This document shows positions 30,254-42,146 of a stretch of 64,000 nucleotides of DNA, in pieces. This DNA comes from an uncultured Oscillospiraceae bacterium. Its GTDB lineage: Bacteria; Bacillota; Clostridia; Oscillospirales; Acutalibacteraceae. Made by a program: the position numbers and the translations under genes. The stretch lies in NCBI GenBank assembly GCA_900540535.1, contig UQGM01000001.1, positions 48,328 through 112,327 of the forward strand, written 5' to 3'. Position 1 is the first letter of the stretch, and each line of letters opens with the position of its first letter. The notes beneath the pieces were generated by a model. It was not told where the DNA came from. It saw only the letters and a program-made list of their open reading frames with translations, and did not search any database.

Positions 30254-30970
30254 ATGTATGTTTCACGTGAAACATTAATACAAGAGTGCGGCGAAATCGG
30301 AATTGAGCTGAATGAAAAGCAGCTCAGTGATTTTGAAAAATTCGCCGAAATGGTTGTGGAAACAAATAAGCATTTGAACCTTACGGCGATCACCGACCCT
30401 GAGGGAATAGCCGTAAAGCATTTTACCGACAGCCTTACGCTCCTTACGGCAATTGATATACCGGAAGGGGCAAAGGTACTGGATGTGGGAACCGGCGGCG
30501 GATTCCCGGCAGTGCCCATTATGATTGCAAGACGTGATATTGATATGACAATGGTGGATTCCACCGCAAAGCGTCTGAAATTTGTGGATTCGGCAGTGGA
30601 AGCCCTTTCCCTTAAGGGAGTTACCGTTCATTCCAGGGCGGAGGAGCTCGGCAAAAACAAAGCTTACCGTGAAAAGTTTGATTTTGTCACTGCAAGAGCC
30701 GTTGCAAATCTCCGTGACCTTTCGGAATATTGTCTGCCATTTGTAAAACAAGGCGGATTCTTTATAGCCATGAAAGGTCCCCTTGCTTCTGAGGAAATTA
30801 AGGACGCACAGAACGCTATCAAGATACTGGGCGGAGAAATCAAGGAGATAAAAAACATAACTCTTTCCGATGCAGGGGAAAGAAATATGGTTATGATAAA
30901 AAAGATATCGCAAACTCCGCCAAAATATCCACGCCCCTCGGCACAAATCGCAAAGCGACCCCTCGTTTAA
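30254..30970 (+). CDS. rsmG: 16S rRNA 7-methylguanosine methyltransferase RsmG
   Basis: SAM-dependent methyltransferase that modifies G527 of 16S rRNA (E. coli numbering), 238 residues. The SAM-binding glycine loop VLDVGTGGGFPAVPIMIAR lies near residue 74, and the family motif TARAVANLRDLSEY near 152. The start is chosen at ATG 30254 after AAGGGGATGAG. The first codons (MYVSRET) are encoded by a perfect parS palindrome, a feature that would constrain the protein's N-terminus. The gene follows mnmG closely. Confidence 0.96.
   Translation: MYVSRETLIQECGEIGIELNEKQLSDFEKFAEMVVETNKHLNLTAITDPEGIAVKHFTDSLTLLTAIDIPEGAKVLDVGTGGGFPAVPIMIARRDIDMTMVDSTAKRLKFVDSAVEALSLKGVTVHSRAEELGKNKAYREKFDFVTARAVANLRDLSEYCLPFVKQGGFFIAMKGPLASEEIKDAQNAIKILGGEIKEIKNITLSDAGERNMVMIKKISQTPPKYPRPSAQIAKRPLV
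30259..30274. promoter_or_regulatory. parS: parS site 1
   Basis: TGTTTCACGTGAAACA is a perfect 16-bp palindrome and matches the Bacillus parS consensus bound by ParB/Spo0J. It is embedded in codons 2-7 of rsmG. Confidence 0.95.
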
Positions 30971-31023
30971 TGTAAATAAGTGTAATTTGCAGCGTTTTTC
31001 TGCGATGAGAAAAGCTGGAAATC

Positions 31024-31086
31024 AAATCCCTCCTGTGGTATTCTGTTCTTAGCAAAAGGACAAGCATACATAAATAGGAGGGATTT
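31024..31086 (+). promoter_or_regulatory. Inverted repeat covering the noc ribosome binding site
   Basis: AAATCCCTCCT at 31024-31034 is the exact reverse complement of AGGAGGGATTT at 31076-31086, which contains the noc ribosome binding site. The loop is 41 bases. No T-run follows, so it is not a terminator. In an rsmG-noc transcript the two arms could pair and hide the site. Confidence 0.7.
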
Positions 31087-31090
31087 CCTT

Positions 31091-31933
31091 ATGATGAAAT
31101 CTCGTAGGAAGTCAAAACAGATAAGCGGCGGTCAGCTTCTTATGATACCGCAGGAGAATATATTCCCCAATCCAAATCAGCCAAGAAAGTATTTCGATTA
31201 TTCCGAGCTTGAGGGACTTGCCCAGAGCATCAGAGAAAACGGCTTGCTTCAGCCGGTAACGGTGCGTCCCAGAGAGGATTTCGGTTATGAGCTGATTTCC
31301 GGAGAGCGCAGACTCAGAGCGGCAAGAATAATCGGAATGAAAGAAATTCCCTGCGTCATATCGGAGGCCGATACGGAGAAATCCGCAACCTTGGCCCTTA
31401 TCGAAAACCTGCAAAGACAGGATTTAAGCTTTTTTGAAGAGGCGAGAGCCATTGAAAACCTGATGAATATCTGCGGATTAAGTCAGGAAGAAATGGCGAA
31501 GCGTCTTGGTAAAGCGCAGTCAACCTTATGCAACAAGCTGCGAATATTAAAGCTTCCCCAGGATGTCTGTGATCTTCTGGAGAAAAACTCCATGAGCGAA
31601 AGACACGCAAGGGCGCTTTTACAGCTTGAGTCGGCAGATTTACAGCGCCGTGCCGCACAGATAGTGACGGACAAGCGTCTGACCGTTGCCGAAACCGAAA
31701 GGCTTGTAGGCCGTATGGTAAAAAACTCCACGGTTAAACAAAAGCCATCTGTTAAGATATTCAAGGATGTACGTATTTTTGTCAACACCCTCAATCATGC
31801 CGTAGATACCATGCGTAAAGCGGGTATCGAAGCTGATTCGGCAAAAAGCGAAACACCTGAATATATAGAGTATGTGGTAAGGATTCCGAAACAGACCGAT
31901 GTAGTGGTCAAAACGAAGTCCAAAACCGCATAA
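31091..31933 (+). CDS. noc: ParB-family nucleoid occlusion protein Noc
   Basis: A 280-residue ParB paralogue placed after rsmG, as in Bacillus. In Bacillus, Noc binds its own sites and the membrane and blocks division over the nucleoid. The N-terminal ParB/CTPase domain has NPNQPRKYFDYSELEGLAQS, SGERRLRAARIIG (the CTP-binding motif) and ENLQRQDLSFFEEA; a helix-turn-helix follows (LSQEEMAKRLGKAQSTLCNK). A Noc-type membrane-targeting helix is not obvious at the N-terminus (MMKSRRKSKQISGGQLLMIP), so it could also be a second ParB. No Noc-binding site (ATTTCCCGGGAAAT) was spotted. Confidence 0.85.
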   Translation: MMKSRRKSKQISGGQLLMIPQENIFPNPNQPRKYFDYSELEGLAQSIRENGLLQPVTVRPREDFGYELISGERRLRAARIIGMKEIPCVISEADTEKSATLALIENLQRQDLSFFEEARAIENLMNICGLSQEEMAKRLGKAQSTLCNKLRILKLPQDVCDLLEKNSMSERHARALLQLESADLQRRAAQIVTDKRLTVAETERLVGRMVKNSTVKQKPSVKIFKDVRIFVNTLNHAVDTMRKAGIEADSAKSETPEYIEYVVRIPKQTDVVVKTKSKTA

Positions 31934-32252
31934 TCAACCGCCGGGACGGCGGAAACAGTCCACATCTTTCTCTTTCACACCCCATATCCACGGTAAAGGG
32001 ACAGGCAGTTATGTCTGTCCCTTTGCTGTTTTGTTTATCCTAATTTTATATGTAAAAAATCTTTTATAATTTTTGATAGCTTGTGTTATGAGGCTTCATG
32101 CAAAAATGGATTAAAATATAGTTTTACAGATACGCTTCTTAAGAGATAAAGTATTTATAGTTTTTTGTTTCAAACATATGAGAGAAGATAGTCCATAAAA
32201 TATTCTATATTTTACTTGTTGAGTGTATTTGAAGTGTATAGTAAGTTAAATG
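31934..32252. other. Intergenic region with one terminator
   Basis: AAAGGGACAG at 31995-32004 pairs with CTGTCCCTTT at 32015-32024, then GCTGTTTTGTTT: an intrinsic terminator for noc. A small CCGCCGGGACGGCGG palindrome precedes it at about 31939. The remaining AT-rich 210 bases show nothing recognisable. Confidence 0.75.
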
Positions 32253-32771
32253 TTATATTTCGCCTTCATATTCCATTGACCGCATACGCATACTTCCATC
32301 CAATTTTTGAAATTCACCATATCTCACAAAATGCAGTCCGCATTTCTTCATGACATTTCCGGATGCAAGATTCGGTTCACAATGAGATGATGCAAATTTT
32401 CGTGCTCCAAAATTTCTATGTACATAATTTATCATCGCTTTTGTAGCTTCCGTAGCATATCCCATTCCCCAGCAATCATATCGAAAATTATAGCCGAATA
32501 CCCAATATCCTTTTTTGTCATCAAAACCTATATCTCCGCTTCCAATCAATTTTCCGTCGGAAATACGCTCAAATCCAAAATTATATGTACTTTTATCCTG
32601 TTCAGCAAAGGAAAGCCATTTTTTCACTTGCTCTATATCTGTATATGTGTTATAAACCATGTATTTTGAAACTCGTTCATCGCTAACCCATTCAAATACA
32701 TCATTTGCGTCGGAAATTTTTAAAGGGCGTAATAGTAGACGATCTGTTTTTATATAAATTTCATTACTCAT
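32253..32771 (-). CDS. GNAT family N-acetyltransferase (RimJ/RimL type)
   Basis: A 172-residue acetyltransferase. The N-terminal TDRLLLRPLKISDANDVFEW, the core GYWVFGYNFRYDCWGMGYATEATKAMI with the acetyl-CoA loop, and the C-terminal NLASGNVMKKCGLHFVRYGE are typical of the RimJ/RimL-like group that modifies protein N-termini or small molecules. The substrate is unknown. The start is ATG 32771 after AAGGAAGGA; an upstream in-frame start is rejected. It lies on the opposite strand, between noc and parA, interrupting the usual noc-parA order. Confidence 0.88.
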   Translation of the reverse strand: MSNEIYIKTDRLLLRPLKISDANDVFEWVSDERVSKYMVYNTYTDIEQVKKWLSFAEQDKSTYNFGFERISDGKLIGSGDIGFDDKKGYWVFGYNFRYDCWGMGYATEATKAMINYVHRNFGARKFASSHCEPNLASGNVMKKCGLHFVRYGEFQKLDGSMRMRSMEYEGEI

Positions 32772-33108
32772 AGCACTTTTTCCTTCCTTTTGCAAATTTG
32801 TATTTACTAAACTTTTAACAATTGCATTATAACATTTAGGTATAAATTTTTCTATTGTTTCTATACTTTTAAAAATAGCAGCGATGTTCCCTTATCGATA
32901 GTCACTAAGAATGAAATTTGACAATCCACGATAAGGGCTCTTTTATTTACAGACGAAAAGTGAGGAAAGTTTTGCTTTAGAAAATTACTGTTTCCTGCAT
33001 TGATTTCCATATCTTAATGTTTTAACAATCCAATTGAACTGTTATTTTTAAATGGTTAAGTATTAAAGAATGCGCAACTGTGAGAAAAATGTGGAAAATC
33101 AGGTATAA
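32772..33108. other. AT-rich intergenic region with a long-loop hairpin
   Basis: CCCTTATCG at 32889-32897 pairs with CGATAAGGG near 32929-32937, followed by CTCTTTTATTT. The 31-base loop is long for a terminator. Nothing else is recognised before the parS site at 33109. Confidence 0.4.
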
Positions 33109-33124
33109 TGTTTCACGTGAAACA
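33109..33124. promoter_or_regulatory. parS: parS site 2
   Basis: A perfect TGTTTCACGTGAAACA palindrome, identical to the site in rsmG. It directly abuts the left border of repeat cluster D. Confidence 0.95.
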
Positions 33125-33684
33125 GTGGCTTAGTCTGTGCCGCTCATGCCGTGGCGAGATCAACTTGCAGCTTCTTACCCGCACTTTAATAAATGATAAA
33201 GTTTCGCCACTCATGCCGCAGCAGGGCACATACTTTTGCCCGTAGCGAGCAAAGTCAAGCAAAAACGCATTTGCAGCGGTGTACCGCCGCTTTGCCAAAA
33301 CAAAAAGCATTAATCAGCGCAATGTCAGTTTTCTCCTACACGCTCTCCGACGGCAGCTTGGAGGGATTCTTTATATCACCGTCAAAGTGTAAACGTTTTA
33401 CCGCTTACCACATTCTTTCATTTGCCGTCGGTTAGGAACAGCAAGCGTTCGCCAATTCACGTCGGCAGTTTGGAGGGGTACGTTTTATCACCTACAAAGC
33501 GTAAACGCTGTACTGCTATCCATATCTTTTCCCTTGCCGACGTGTGCGGCTGTCGGGGAGTGGGTTTTATGTTGTTCTTTGGTTTCTGCTCTTTGTTTTG
33601 TAGTTTACATATAACTTTATCTCAGGAATTAATATTTATTTTTAGCTGTCATTTGGTGTGCGACTTGAGTACAGCGTCACGCTG
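33125..33684 (-). repeat. Repeat cluster D (inverted), bounded by parS
   Basis: A reverse-oriented copy of the repeat family, with unit b arms at 33347-33355 and 33423-33431 and unit a arms at 33458-33467 and 33535-33544. A small hairpin with a TCA loop at 33671-33685 is fused to the third parS. The ACTTTTGCC hairpin near 33230 is degenerate. This block separates the GNAT gene from parA. Confidence 0.88.
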
Positions 33685-33700
33685 CGTTTCACGTGAAACA
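33685..33700. promoter_or_regulatory. parS: parS site 3 (one mismatch)
   Basis: CGTTTCACGTGAAACA differs from the other two sites only at its first base; the inner 14-bp palindrome is intact. It lies about 80 bases upstream of parA, next to the parA promoter. Confidence 0.9.
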
Positions 33701-33743
33701 TTTCAATTTTTTTCGTTAAATCCTTTATCTTTTACAGTGGTTG

Positions 33744-33752
33744 TGATATAAT
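33744..33752 (+). promoter_or_regulatory. Extended -10 promoter of parA
   Basis: TGATATAAT gives an extended -10 element (TG-n-TATAAT) 28 bases upstream of parA. No strong -35 is seen, which is usual for this promoter type. Confidence 0.6.
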
Positions 33753-33780
33753 TTTTTAACAGATAGAGGAGTGTTATTTA

Positions 33781-34557
33781 ATGAGTAAAATTGTTGCAAT
33801 TTTCAACCAAAAGGGAGGGGTTGGCAAGACAACCACTGCCGTAAACCTTGCCGCTGCAATCGGTGCATACGGCTATAAGGTTCTTCTTGTGGATATCGAC
33901 CCCCAGGGCAACTCCACCAGCGGATTGGGTATTAACAAAAGAGAGCTTGCCAAATCAACCTATGATATGCTTATTCACGGCGTATCTGCAAAGGATATCC
34001 TTATTAAGACAAAGTTTGAAAATCTCTGGCTGCTTCCGGCAAACATGAATCTTGCCGCCGCCGATTTGGAGCTTGTCTACATGGAGAAGCGTGAGAGCTG
34101 TCTCAGACAGGCTATTGCTCCAATGATTGCTGACTATGATTTTATTTTCCTTGACTGTCCGCCTTCACTGGGACTTATCTCCCTTAACGCAATGGCAGCA
34201 ACGGATACTATTATAGTTCCCATCCAGTGCGAATACTTTGCCCTTGAGGGTATGGCACAGCTTATGTCAACTGTTCGTCAGGTAAAGAGACTTTATAATC
34301 CCAACGTTGAGCTTGAGGGAGTTCTCCTTACAATGTATGACGGCAGACTTAATCTCACTCAGCAGGTTGTTGAGGAAGTAAAGAGATTCTTCCCCAAGAA
34401 GGTTTTCACAACTACCATTCCGAGAAATGTACGTCTTTCCGAAGCTCCCAGCTTTGGCGAACCGGTACTCTACTATGACGGAGCTTCAAAGGGAAGCGAA
34501 TCCTATAACGACCTTGCAAAAGAATTTCTTAAAATGAACGGATTGGAAGCTAAATAA
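33781..34557 (+). CDS. parA: Chromosome partitioning ATPase ParA (Soj)
   Basis: A 258-residue Walker-type ATPase that works with ParB and parS in origin segregation and replication control. The deviant Walker A is [12 protein letters not shown] near residue 11, the Walker A' region is [13 protein letters not shown], and Walker B is [13 protein letters not shown]. Length and motifs fit Soj rather than MinD, since no C-terminal amphipathic helix is seen. The start has ATAGAGGAG upstream. parB follows after 43 bases. Confidence 0.97.
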   Translation: MSKIVAIFNQKGGVGKTTTAVNLAAAIGAYGYKVLLVDIDPQGNSTSGLGINKRELAKSTYDMLIHGVSAKDILIKTKFENLWLLPANMNLAAADLELVYMEKRESCLRQAIAPMIADYDFIFLDCPPSLGLISLNAMAATDTIIVPIQCEYFALEGMAQLMSTVRQVKRLYNPNVELEGVLLTMYDGRLNLTQQVVEEVKRFFPKKVFTTTIPRNVRLSEAPSFGEPVLYYDGASKGSESYNDLAKEFLKMNGLEAK

Positions 34558-34600
34558 AACATATTATAGATATATATAAATATAAAATGAGGAGATGCTT

Positions 34601-35458
34601 ATGGCAAAAAAGAGAGAGGCGCTCGGTCACGGACTTGACGCTCTGTTTATGAGTAACTCCATAGAGGAGAGCAGCGCATCGGGCGCTGTTAAACTGAGCA
34701 TCAACGAGATTGAGCCCAACAAATCACAGCCGAGAAAATCCTTTGATGAGAAAGCACTTTCGGAGCTTGCAGACTCCATTGCCGAACACGGAATAATCCA
34801 GCCCCTTCTTGTAAGACCCATGGCGGAAGGCGGATATCAGATTGTGGCCGGTGAAAGACGCTGGAGAGCATCAAGGCTTGCGGGACTAACGGAAGTTCCC
34901 GTAGTGATAAAGGATCTCACCGACAGGGAGACAATGGAGATTGCTCTTATTGAGAATCTTCAGCGAGAGGATCTGAATCCCATTGAAGAGGCAGAGGGAA
35001 TAGAGCTTCTTATTAAGGAATACGGACTTACTCAGGAAATCGCAGCGGAGCGTGTGGGAAAATCACGTTCGGCGGTTACAAATTCACTCAGACTTTTGAA
35101 TCTTCCTCCCAGTGTAAGGGAGCTTGCAAGAGACAATAAAATTTCCGCAGGTCATGCCAGAGCTTTGCTTGCATTTTCCGATGAAGAAAAGATCATAGAA
35201 ACTGCAAAGCTTATAATGGAAAAAGGTATATCGGTTCGTGAAACCGAAAGGCTTGCAAAGGAAGCGTCGAAGGATACAGAAGGCAAAGTACGTCAGCCAA
35301 AGCGCAGAGATGTATTTTATGATGAAGTTGAAATCGCTCTTTCACAGAATCTCGGAAGAAAAGTAAAGATTAATTCCGGACGCAAGGGCGGCACAATAGT
35401 GCTGGAGTATTTTGACAAGGACGATCTTACAAAAATAGCAAAAATGCTTGAAGAATAA
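34601..35458 (+). CDS. parB: Chromosome partitioning protein ParB (Spo0J)
   Basis: A 285-residue CTP-dependent DNA clamp loaded at parS. The N-terminal ParA-interacting start is [16 protein letters not shown], the CTP-binding motif is [29 protein letters not shown] follows, then the helix-turn-helix [20 protein letters not shown] and a C-terminal dimerisation domain. The ATG at 34601 is used because TGAGGAG lies six bases upstream; an ATG at 34595 is too close. Three parS sites in the window are its likely targets. Confidence 0.97.
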   Translation: MAKKREALGHGLDALFMSNSIEESSASGAVKLSINEIEPNKSQPRKSFDEKALSELADSIAEHGIIQPLLVRPMAEGGYQIVAGERRWRASRLAGLTEVPVVIKDLTDRETMEIALIENLQREDLNPIEEAEGIELLIKEYGLTQEIAAERVGKSRSAVTNSLRLLNLPPSVRELARDNKISAGHARALLAFSDEEKIIETAKLIMEKGISVRETERLAKEASKDTEGKVRQPKRRDVFYDEVEIALSQNLGRKVKINSGRKGGTIVLEYFDKDDLTKIAKMLEE

Positions 35459-35471
35459 AGGGGACTTAAAA

Positions 35472-36743
35472 ATGCTTGATATCAGAGTAATAAGAGAAAA
35501 TCCTGAAAAGGTAAAGGCAGCAATGAAGAGCCGCAACAAGGATATGGATGCACAGGTTGACCGTGTTCTCCAGATAGATGCGGCACGCAGAGAGCTTATG
35601 GGAAAAGCTGATGCGCTCAAAGCTGAGCAGAATGCAGCAAGCAAGGAAATTCCGAGAATCAAAAAAGAGGGCGGCGACATTTCAGAGATCATGAGCCGCA
35701 TGAATGAGATTAAGGAATCCGTTAAAAAGCTTGATGCAGAGCTTGCAGAGCTCGATGCAGCACAGAAATCACTTATGTATGAATTCCCCAACATCCCCAA
35801 CGAGAGAGTACCTGTTGGTAAGGATGACAGCGAAAACGTAGAGGTTCGTCGCTGGGGTGAGCCTACAAAGTTTGATTTCGAGCCCAAAGCTCACTGGGAT
35901 ATCGGTGCAGATCTTGGAATACTTGATCCTGAAACAGCAGCAAAGGTTACAGGTGCAAGATTCCATTTCTATAAGGATTTAGGTGCAAGACTCGAAAGAG
36001 CAATCATGAACTTCTTCCTCAACACCCACACAGCCAATGGATACACAGAGGTTTTCCCGCCCTATATGGTAAACCGTGCATCCATGACAGGTACAGGTCA
36101 GCTTCCGAAGTTTGAAGAGGATGCTTTCAAAATCACCAATGATGACTATTTCCTTATTCCCACAGCAGAAGTTCCCGTTACAAATATGCACAGAGATGAG
36201 ATTCTCGACGGAACAAAGCTTCCCATTAAGTATTGCGCTTATTCCGCATGCTTCAGAGCTGAGGCAGGCAGCGCCGGCAGAGATACAAGAGGACTTATCC
36301 GTCAGCATCAGTTCAACAAAGTTGAGCTTGTAAAGTTTGCAAATCCCGAAAATTCCTATGAGGAGCTTGAAAAGCTCACAAACGATGCAGAGAGAGTGCT
36401 CCAGCTTCTCGGACTTCCTTACAGAGTTGTAACTCTCAGCACAGGCGATCTCGGATTCAGTTCTGCAAAGACCTATGATATAGAGGTATGGATGCCCTCA
36501 TACGGTAGATATGTAGAAATTTCATCCTGCTCAAACTTTGAGGATTTCCAGGCACGCAGAGCATCAATCAGATTCAAGAACAGCCCCAAGGATAAAGCAC
36601 AGCTTGTTCATACTCTTAACGGTTCAGGTGTTGCAATCGGCAGAACAACCGCAGCTATTCTTGAAAACTATCAGAATGCTGACGGCAGTGTTACAGTTCC
36701 CGAAGTTCTCAGACCTTACATGGGCGTTGACAAAATCGGCTGA
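35472..36743 (+). CDS. serS: Seryl-tRNA synthetase
   Basis: A class II synthetase that charges tRNA-Ser (and tRNA-Sec where present), 423 residues. It has the N-terminal coiled-coil arm (about 30-100), motif 2 as [20 protein letters not shown], and motif 3 as [16 protein letters not shown]. The start is ATG 35472 with AAAGGGGA upstream, 13 bases after the parB stop, so it is probably cotranscribed with parAB. A Firmicutes T-box leader is not seen. Confidence 0.97.
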   Translation: MLDIRVIRENPEKVKAAMKSRNKDMDAQVDRVLQIDAARRELMGKADALKAEQNAASKEIPRIKKEGGDISEIMSRMNEIKESVKKLDAELAELDAAQKSLMYEFPNIPNERVPVGKDDSENVEVRRWGEPTKFDFEPKAHWDIGADLGILDPETAAKVTGARFHFYKDLGARLERAIMNFFLNTHTANGYTEVFPPYMVNRASMTGTGQLPKFEEDAFKITNDDYFLIPTAEVPVTNMHRDEILDGTKLPIKYCAYSACFRAEAGSAGRDTRGLIRQHQFNKVELVKFANPENSYEELEKLTNDAERVLQLLGLPYRVVTLSTGDLGFSSAKTYDIEVWMPSYGRYVEISSCSNFEDFQARRASIRFKNSPKDKAQLVHTLNGSGVAIGRTTAAILENYQNADGSVTVPEVLRPYMGVDKIG

Positions 36744-36775
36744 TAGTCTTATTTTATCGCAGCAATTAAAAACTA

Positions 36776-36808
36776 AAAACGGCAGCTTTCACGGCTGCCG
36801 TTTATTTC
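36776..36808 (+). terminator. Terminator of the parA-parB-serS operon
   Basis: AAACGGCAGC pairs with GCTGCCGTTT around a short loop, followed by TATTTC. Confidence 0.85.
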
Positions 36809-37600
36809 TAGCAGCAGGCTGAGCCTGCACCCAAGTCGCAGCAGCGTGACGCTGCACCCAATTCGCACACCGGCTGACAGAAACGAGAAACTATACGTGC
36901 CTGCGTGCAAACTGAGTTTGCATCCAAGTTGCACAGCAGGTTAAACCTGCACATAATTCGCACACGGACTTACAGTAATAAGAAAATATAACCGCCTGCG
37001 GCGGACACGTCCGCTTTCAATTCGCACACCAAGCGTCACCCAAAAATAAATATTAATGCCTGCGATGAAGTTACATGTAAACTAAAAAAGCAAAGAGAAG
37101 AAACCCAAGAACCACATAAAAGCAACTCCCTGACAGTCGCCCACGTCGGCAAGGGAAAAGATATGGCAAGTAGTATAACGTTTGCACTTTGTTGATGATA
37201 AAATGTACCCCTCCAAGCTGCCGACGTGAATTGGTGAACGCTTACACTCACTAACCGACGGCAAGAGAAAAGAATTCGATAGTAAAAAAACGTTTACTGT
37301 GCGTTGGTGATAAAAACTAATCTTCCAAACTGCCGTCGGAGGGCGTGTGGAAGAAACTTACCTTGCGCTGATTAGTGCTTACTGTTTTGGCAAGGCGGCG
37401 GGACTCCGCCGCAAATGCGTTTTTGCTTCCTTTTGCCGCTATGGGCAAAAGGAAGTGCACGCCACGGCATGAGTGGCGAAACTTTATTATTTATCAGAGT
37501 TCAGGTAAGAAGCCGTAAGTTAATTTCGCCATGGCATAAATGGCAAGACTTACTCGTCTATCAAAGTAAAAATGAAGAAGCAAAATAACATATAATATCT
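36809..37600 (+). repeat. Repeat cluster E
   Basis: The richest forward copy. It holds four small hairpins (36814-36828, 36841-36855, 36907-36921, 36936-36950), each a 6-bp stem with a TGA or TAA loop, GCGGACACGTCCGC near 37000, unit a (37142-37228), unit b (37255-37339), a GGCGG/CCGCC hairpin near 37394, and a perfect 12-bp hairpin at 37426-37455. It lies between serS and lacZ. No transposase is encoded. Confidence 0.92.
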
Positions 37601-37648
37601 TTATCACATTTTCTTACATCCAACATTAAAACTTTAACCTTGAAAATT

Positions 37649-37667
37649 ACTGCCATGTACAGGCAGT
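37649..37667 (+). promoter_or_regulatory. Possible operator upstream of lacZ
   Basis: ACTGCC at 37649 and GGCAGT at 37662 are inverted around ATGTACA. The site lies about 40 bases upstream of the start. The regulator is unknown. Confidence 0.4.
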
Positions 37668-37675
37668 GTATATAA

Positions 37676-41161
<3,486 letters not shown>

Positions 41162-41172
41162 TATATAGCAAA

Positions 41173-41207
41173 TAAATCCCGCAGTGAAAAAACTGCGGGA
41201 TTTATTC
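41173..41207 (+). terminator. Terminator of lacZ
   Basis: AAATCCCGCAGT pairs with ACTGCGGGATTT around GAAAAA, followed by ATTCT. Confidence 0.85.
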
Positions 41208-41279
41208 TACTCTACTAAAGGTAGGTTGACTTAAAGGAGAAAAGGAATATAAAATAAGTAATGTAAGGAGGGAGCTTTT

Positions 41280-42146
41280 ATGAACGCTTTGGAAACGGGA
41301 AAATTTATTTCATTAAAACGCAGGGAAAAGGGGATTACGCAAAAAGAGCTTGCGGAAAAGTTAGGAGTAACCGATAAAGCTGTTTCAAAATGGGAAACAG
41401 GACGAGGAATGCCCGATGTTTCCGTACTGGAAAACTTGTCAAAGGAACTTGAAGTTTCTGTAAGTGAAATTTTGAACGGCGGAGAAGTGGAAAGAGAACT
41501 TCTGCCGGAAACTGCCGATAAAATCATAGTTGATACAATGAAAGACAGCAGCAAAAAGGTGAGCAGAAAGCGGCTCATGGCCATAGGTGCAGGAGTTGCG
41601 GCTTCGATTTTAATAATCTGTGTTTTGATTTTCTCTTACCTTTTTTCTCGAACGGTAGCTCCTGATGACATTAAAACACTTGATAAAAATATTAATAATT
41701 ATCTTTCTTTCAGATACAGTGATGAAAGGGCGCAGGTTCTTGAGGCAAAAAATGAGCAGGACAAATTAGTAGTGCTCTATACCCATGAAGGTGCGAACGG
41801 ACTTTATATTTATAATGAAAGCCGTATTTTTCCGGGACGTTATAATGAAGATTTGGTAATGGAAATAATGCCCCAGAAAAACGGAGAAATTAACTATTTT
41901 TTATTTGTAGATGACGGTAAAACCGTAATGATGGTTGCAGGTGTAGAGCTGCCGAAAGAAGCCTGTTATTATTCTGCCGAGTTTTTCGGAATGGAACAAA
42001 TATTCAAAATAGAGAACAATGAAAAATTCCTTGACTTATATGTTTATGAGGGACGTGATGATCTTTCTCTTACCAGACTTTTAAATAAGGATAAAAAACC
42101 ACTCTATGACGATTTTGGAAATAAAATAGAGGAGAACTGGAAATGA
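41280..42146 (+). CDS. XRE-family regulator with membrane anchor
   Basis: A 288-residue protein. An N-terminal helix-turn-helix of the XRE/HTH_3 type (about 7-62, KRREKGITQKELAEKLGVTD then KAVSKWETGRGMPD) is joined to one membrane helix at about 99-121 and an extracytoplasmic domain of about 165 residues. The layout suggests a one-component regulator that senses something outside the membrane. It overlaps the next gene by four bases (ATGA), so the two products probably act together. The start has AAGGAGGGAG upstream. The target is unknown. Confidence 0.82.
   Translation: MNALETGKFISLKRREKGITQKELAEKLGVTDKAVSKWETGRGMPDVSVLENLSKELEVSVSEILNGGEVERELLPETADKIIVDTMKDSSKKVSRKRLMAIGAGVAASILIICVLIFSYLFSRTVAPDDIKTLDKNINNYLSFRYSDERAQVLEAKNEQDKLVVLYTHEGANGLYIYNESRIFPGRYNEDLVMEIMPQKNGEINYFLFVDDGKTVMMVAGVELPKEACYYSAEFFGMEQIFKIENNEKFLDLYVYEGRDDLSLTRLLNKDKKPLYDDFGNKIEENWK

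Noticed and set aside
30275..30946. 223-residue frame antisense to rsmG
   Set aside because: It lies fully inside rsmG on the other strand and shows no known family or ribosome binding site.
31091..31933. Noc-binding sites near noc
   Set aside because: No ATTTCCCGGGAAAT-like palindrome was found by eye in the window.
36809..37010. Possible CRISPR array
   Set aside because: The short repeats are palindromes with differing stems and irregular spacing, not identical repeats with unique spacers, and no cas gene is present.
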